Positions 60,400 through 64,000 of a stretch of DNA of 64,000 nucleotides are shown piece after piece. The notes beneath the pieces are model-generated. The model ran no database searches and had not been told where the DNA came from. It saw only the letters and a program-made list of their open reading frames with translations. This DNA is from Valencia hispanica (lineage: Eukaryota > Chordata > Actinopteri > Cyprinodontiformes > Valenciidae), in contig OY747704.1 of NCBI GenBank assembly GCA_963556495.2, positions 285,001 to 349,000 of the forward strand. The letters run 5' to 3'. How positions within the stretch are numbered: the first letter of the stretch is position 1; each line of letters begins with the position of its first letter. A program made the translations under genes and the position numbers.

Positions 60400-60940
60400 T
60401 TTAAACAATATATACACAATTAAAAAACTAAAACTCTCATTATACATCTATATTGGAACTTATACGTATATAATGATGGGTGGGACTTAAACAGAGCGCG
60501 TAAGCAAAAGGCGGGCTCTGGGCAGTCTGGGTCATGTGATATAAGTCTGTTCCATTTAACAGTTTTCTTTGACCAAGGAAGGACTGTGTCTTCGTAAGCA
60601 AGGTGCCTCGAGACGCCTTGACATTGAGAATCACCCACTGTGGTTAAACAGGAAGAAGGTTAAAAGGGCAACTGAAAACTCCACCCAGTTTCCGTTTTTG
60701 AAGCTTGGTAGATTGTGTAATCTTGCAACAGCAGCCTGCAAGATAATGTATCTTCCTCTGTTTGATGACAACTGTTTAATGACCTTTGTTAACTAATAAA
60801 AGGCAAATGGAGAGACAGCATCATTGGAGAAGGCACTGAGCGTGCTCGGTCTCTGTCTCCCCTTGCAAGTAAAACACAGAAGTTGTCTGTGTCTTTCCTC
60901 ATTCTGTTCTTTTTGTTCTAGGGTAATTTTTACCTAACAG
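60400..60940 (+). repeat. LTR-like stretch
   Basis: It has a GC-richer body, an aataaaa signal at about 60794, a GT/C-rich downstream section (cggtctctgtctccccttgc) and an end reading taatttttacctaaca. This order resembles the U3-R-U5 organisation of a solo LTR. I could not define the left edge or a target duplication, and no gag or pol is nearby. Confidence 0.3.
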
Positions 60941-62055
60941 TGTTTATCTGGAACTTTCATTATCAACCATATTATCTTGCATTGACTTTAGGACTTCCAT
61001 TACATTTTATTGCATATAATGTACAGGTACATCTAAAAAAGTTTGAATATTGTGAAAAGGTTCCACAGTTTTTGTCACTTTAAAGGAACAGTTTAAAGGG
61101 GACAGGTATCACAGAGTTTAAAACTGTTCAGAAGCTGTTCAGCCTCTTGAGAACTCAGTGCCATGTGACAGACCTAGCAGTAAGTGCTGTGGGGAAAAAA
61201 AATATTTTTTCTTCCTTATGGATGAGGCTGGAGTCTGCATCTGTGTTTTTCATATTCTATTACTGTCAGTCTTGTACATGAGCCCATCTGGGCCAACCCT
61301 CGAACTCTCTTCACACCCAGATCATGTCTCCCCCCCATGCAAACAGCTTCTGCCTTCAGTTCCCTAATGTTATGTCTTCCTTGTAAGGTTAACCAAAACA
61401 CTCCGCACAGCTGAGGAGTCAGCAGTTAGATCAGAGTTGGGGAAATTCCTATTCCCTGACTAATAATAATGCCATATTCCCCAATTGCCTTCACTAATAA
61501 TTACTTAATCAATTAATTGATATAACATTGAGATATTGAAATATTTCTGTAACATAAGCCAGATGTTATGCACAGTTTTGTTATCTGAGCTTTATGCAGC
61601 CGATAGAGGGGTTAAGTTTGAGAAAGTCTTATATAACTGGTCTGACAAATGTTTCTAAACTAAGTGAGGCAGACTTTGAAAAGATTTTGCAAGATTAACT
61701 GTCCAGAATTCAGAAGTAAGCTAAAAAACTAGATACTATTGTACATGTTGAACCAATTGTTAGCCCTGAACCTAAGCCTTCAAGCAACATTCTGCAAGCT
61801 ACCCAAACCGCTGATGTAAACCAAAACCCTAGAACCGACTAGAGCTTGTGAACCCCGATGCTCATCCATTTACTTCAGAGGAGGAGCTATCTTGTTCACA
61901 TGGGAGTGCACCTGTTCTCTTACCTTCTGAACAACTTGCTGGAGGTCCAAAGAGTAGTGGTAGAGTCATCAAAAATATTGATCTGGCCTCTCAGTATCAT
62001 GATTTTGCAAAACTGACCGTTCTCAGGGAGAATGCCATGTCCTTTGGAATCGGAT
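60941..62055. other. Unassigned region
   Basis: tacaggtacatctaaaaaag at about 61020 resembles a Tc1-type terminal repeat (acaggt-c-tctaaaaaa). Otherwise there are only short frames, including 61848-62060, without recognised motifs. Confidence 0.35.
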
Positions 62056-62059
62056 TATG

Positions 62060-62735
62060 ACATGTTCTGTGATCTGGTCTGGTGCAATTAAAAAGCACCT
62101 GACTAGACTTCAGATAGTTCAAAATAAAGCTGCTAGATTAGCTCTTGGTCTTTCATGGGCTGGAGGCAGTGCTCCGCTGATCTTTACAAACACTTTTATG
62201 GCTCAGAGTAGAGGATAGGCTGAATTGTAATTTAATGACTTTTTTTAGAAACATTTGCAACAGTAGAAAACCTACATCTCTGTATGCAAATTTGCGCTAT
62301 GTGAGAGATCGGCATTGCTATTCCACCAGACAAGCGATTCATGGACATTTTGCTTGTCCAAAGCCAAGAACAGAAGTGGTTTGTGAATCTGTCATGTTTA
62401 GGGCAATAACATTATGGAATAAGCTCCCATCTACGGTGACTGGGGTTGCAACCAAAGCCACATTTAAAAAGTCCCTAAATAAATGATGGTCTTAATTTTG
62501 TAAGTGAGTTTCTGTTGTTGTTTTAATTTTGGGTTTTTCAAATGGAAAGTTTGAACATCAAGACTACTTTTATGGACAATGGTATGGTGTAGGATTTTAT
62601 AAATGTTATATTTTGTATCTATTGTGGTAAGGAGTGTATATTGTTTTTTGTTTGAGATATTGTGAATGTAATTATTTTAATGAATTGACGAAGACCTCAG
62701 GAAAACGACAGCTAATGGGGATCCTAATAAATAAA
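62060..62735 (+). pseudogene. LINE ORF2 C-terminus and 3' tail
   Basis: Decayed frames read CSVIWSGAIKKHLTRLQIVQ, NKAARLALGLSW and, at 62235-62486, FFRNICNSRKPTSLYANLRY, FACPKPRTEVVCESVMF and ITLWNKLPS. This is the C-terminal region found after the RT in several LINE clades. The tail gctaatggggatcctaataa followed by ataaacaaataaa ends the element. The clade is not assigned. Confidence 0.65.
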
Positions 62736-63810
62736 CAAATAAAAACATGAACGTTCTCAGCGGTCCTGAGGTTCTTTGGCAGCCTGTTCCAGAGGTGAGG
62801 GCCATAAAACTGGAAAGACGCCTCACCATTAGTGTGTGTCCTGACTTTTGGGATGACAAGGAGACGGCTGCCAGAGGAGCGCAGAGACAGCGATGGTTCA
62901 TATGCTAAAAGAAGCTCAGAGATATCAGAAGGCCCAAGACCATTAAGACACTTAAAAACCATTAAAAGAACTTTAAAATCGATCCTAAGACACCAATGCA
63001 ATGATTTTAAGACAAGTGTAATGTGCTCCCGCCTCCTGGTCTTTGTCAGGACAAGTGCTGCTGAATTGTGTAGAAGTTGTAAACCTGATAGACTCTTTTT
63101 GGGAACCAGAAAGCAAGTCTTTACAATAATCAATCCTACTGGAGATAAAAGCATGCATTAATGTCTCCTTGTTGGCCCGAGAGAGAAAGGGGCGGACTCT
63201 GGCAATGTTCTTTAGTTGACAAAAACCTATTTTAGTAATGTTTTTAATGTGAGGGATAAAAATCAGCTCAGAGTCAAAAATCACGCCCAGGTTCTTCACT
63301 TGTAAAGGATTAAAAGACAGTGATTGTAGTTTTAGTAAAAGTTTCTCTCTCTGAGCCTCAGCACCGATGACTAAAACTTAAGCTTTGTCCTGGTTGAGCT
63401 GGAGAAAGATTTCTGTCATCCAGGATTTGATGTTTAAAATGCAGTTAAAAAGTGCATCGATTGGCTGTGTGTCATCAGGAGATGTACAACTGTGTATCGT
63501 CAGCATAACTGTGAAAGCTAACTCCATGTCTTCTGATAACACTGCCAAGAGGGAACATATACAGGTTAAAAAGCACTGGGCCTAAAATCAAACCCTGGGG
63601 CACACCACATGTAATCTGGTGGACCTTAGAGGAGCAGGTATCTAGACTTACAATAAAAGTCCTGTCTTAAAGATAGGATGTAAACCATTTGTAACCGCAC
63701 CAGAGAGGCCAATCTGTTTTAAACGGGTTAAAAGAATAGTGTGGTCCACTGTTTCAAAGGCAGCGCTTAGATCCAGTAGAACCAACACTGTTGTTGTAAT
63801 TGATTCAGCA
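62736..63810 (-). pseudogene. L2-clade ORF2 fragment, minus strand
   Basis: Minus-strand frames, with frameshifts, encode an RT segment (63640-63810, with VLLDLSAAFETVDH), then the catalytic region near 63500 (SYADDTQLYIS, decayed). MKNLGVIFDSELIFIPHIKN and ISSRIDYCKDLLSGS follow at 62985-63299, and the C-terminus with TRRREHITLVLKSLHW and YGPHLWNRLPKNLR at 62735-63100. The 3' UTR is missing. It adjoins two other LINE ends. Confidence 0.8.
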
Positions 63811-63814
63811 TAAT

Positions 63815-64000
63815 TGACTCAGGTCCTCCAACTCTAGCCTACTAAACATCCCTAGACTCAGAACTAAACATGGAGAAGCAGCTTTCACTTTTTATGCTCC
63901 CCTTATCTGGAACAGACTTCCTGACGAGTGTAGAGCTGCTGAAACTCTGAACTGCTTTAAATCGAGACTAAAAACCCATCTGTTTAGAATTGCCTTTGAG
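63815..64000 (+). pseudogene. L2-clade C-terminus running off the window
   Basis: The plus-strand coding remnant includes tgctccccttatctggaaca and gactaaaaacccatctgttt. It corresponds to the L2 C-terminus (LWN, then K-S-R-L-K-T-H-L-F) and is truncated by the window end. It faces the minus-strand L2 fragment head to head. Confidence 0.7.

Noticed and set aside
61848..62060. 70-codon frame as a small gene
   Set aside because: It lies just upstream of a decayed LINE C-terminus, has no known motif and is probably LINE-related or chance.

Overview
The window is vertebrate nuclear DNA and almost certainly comes from a teleost fish. Three things point there: one split gene with vertebrate exon/intron structure (golga7, plus strand), a dense mix of teleost-type transposable elements (L2, Rex1-like, Rex3/RTE and L1 retrotransposons, Tc1-like and PIF/Harbinger-like DNA transposons, tRNA-derived SINEs with a V-SINE-like core), and AT-rich intronic sequence. 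There are no bacterial operons, rRNA genes, CRISPR arrays or phage modules. I assign families by eye from protein motifs and internal cross-matches; species and subfamily names would need a database search.

The only clear host gene is golga7 (GOLGA7/GCP16, the accessory subunit of the DHHC9-type Ras palmitoyltransferase). Its coding exons are at 9690-9815, 27892-28044, 32704-32805 and 36033-36074. All three junctions are phase 0 with GT/AG ends, and the joined reading frame is open to a TAA stop. Introns of about 18.1, 4.7 and 3.2 kb are filled with mobile elements. A consensus splice donor 13 nt after the stop suggests a 3'-UTR exon far downstream, and 58052-59580 looks like it (inference). 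A possible second host remnant is a short GPCR TM7-like segment near 38.2 kb.

Layout: 0.8-2.8 kb holds decayed L2 fragments in both orientations. 3.6-8.9 kb holds a GC-rich repeat and a minus-strand L1 split by a roughly 1.4-kb insertion. 9.7-36.1 kb is golga7, with introns containing a degenerate LINE (10.4-11.6), a fold-back structure (12.2-13.8), two Tc1-like relics (14.2-15.0 and 18.9-20.1), a V-SINE-like copy (20.3-20.6), a Rex1-like LINE (22.2-26.8) with a Rex3 nested inside it (24.6-26.2), further Tc1 pieces, a second copy of the GC-rich repeat (34.2-34.8) and an (AT)n run. 36.8-37.7 kb is a Tc1 relic invaded by a LINE tail. 38.7-40.8 kb is a minus-strand L2-clade relic carrying a SINE with target-site duplication. 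41.0-45.9 kb is a nearly complete L2-clade element with an esterase-type ORF1 and an ORF2 broken by one nonsense codon. 46.4-48.8 kb is a Rex1-like/L2 chimera. 49.3-53.5 kb is an L2 relic broken by a Harbinger-like element with a Myb-like gene relic and by an inverted-repeat element. 54.7-56.4 kb is an almost intact Tc1-like transposon with IR/DR ends and one frameshift. 57-64 kb holds a transposon-derived coding remnant, a Rex3 tail, the candidate 3'-UTR, an LTR-like stretch and LINE 3' ends.

I found no previously undescribed biological system. The strongest leads are the near-intact L2 and Tc1 elements, the Harbinger derivative that keeps a Myb-like gene relic but shows no transposase, the filler-containing chimeric L2, and the unidentified insertion in the L1.
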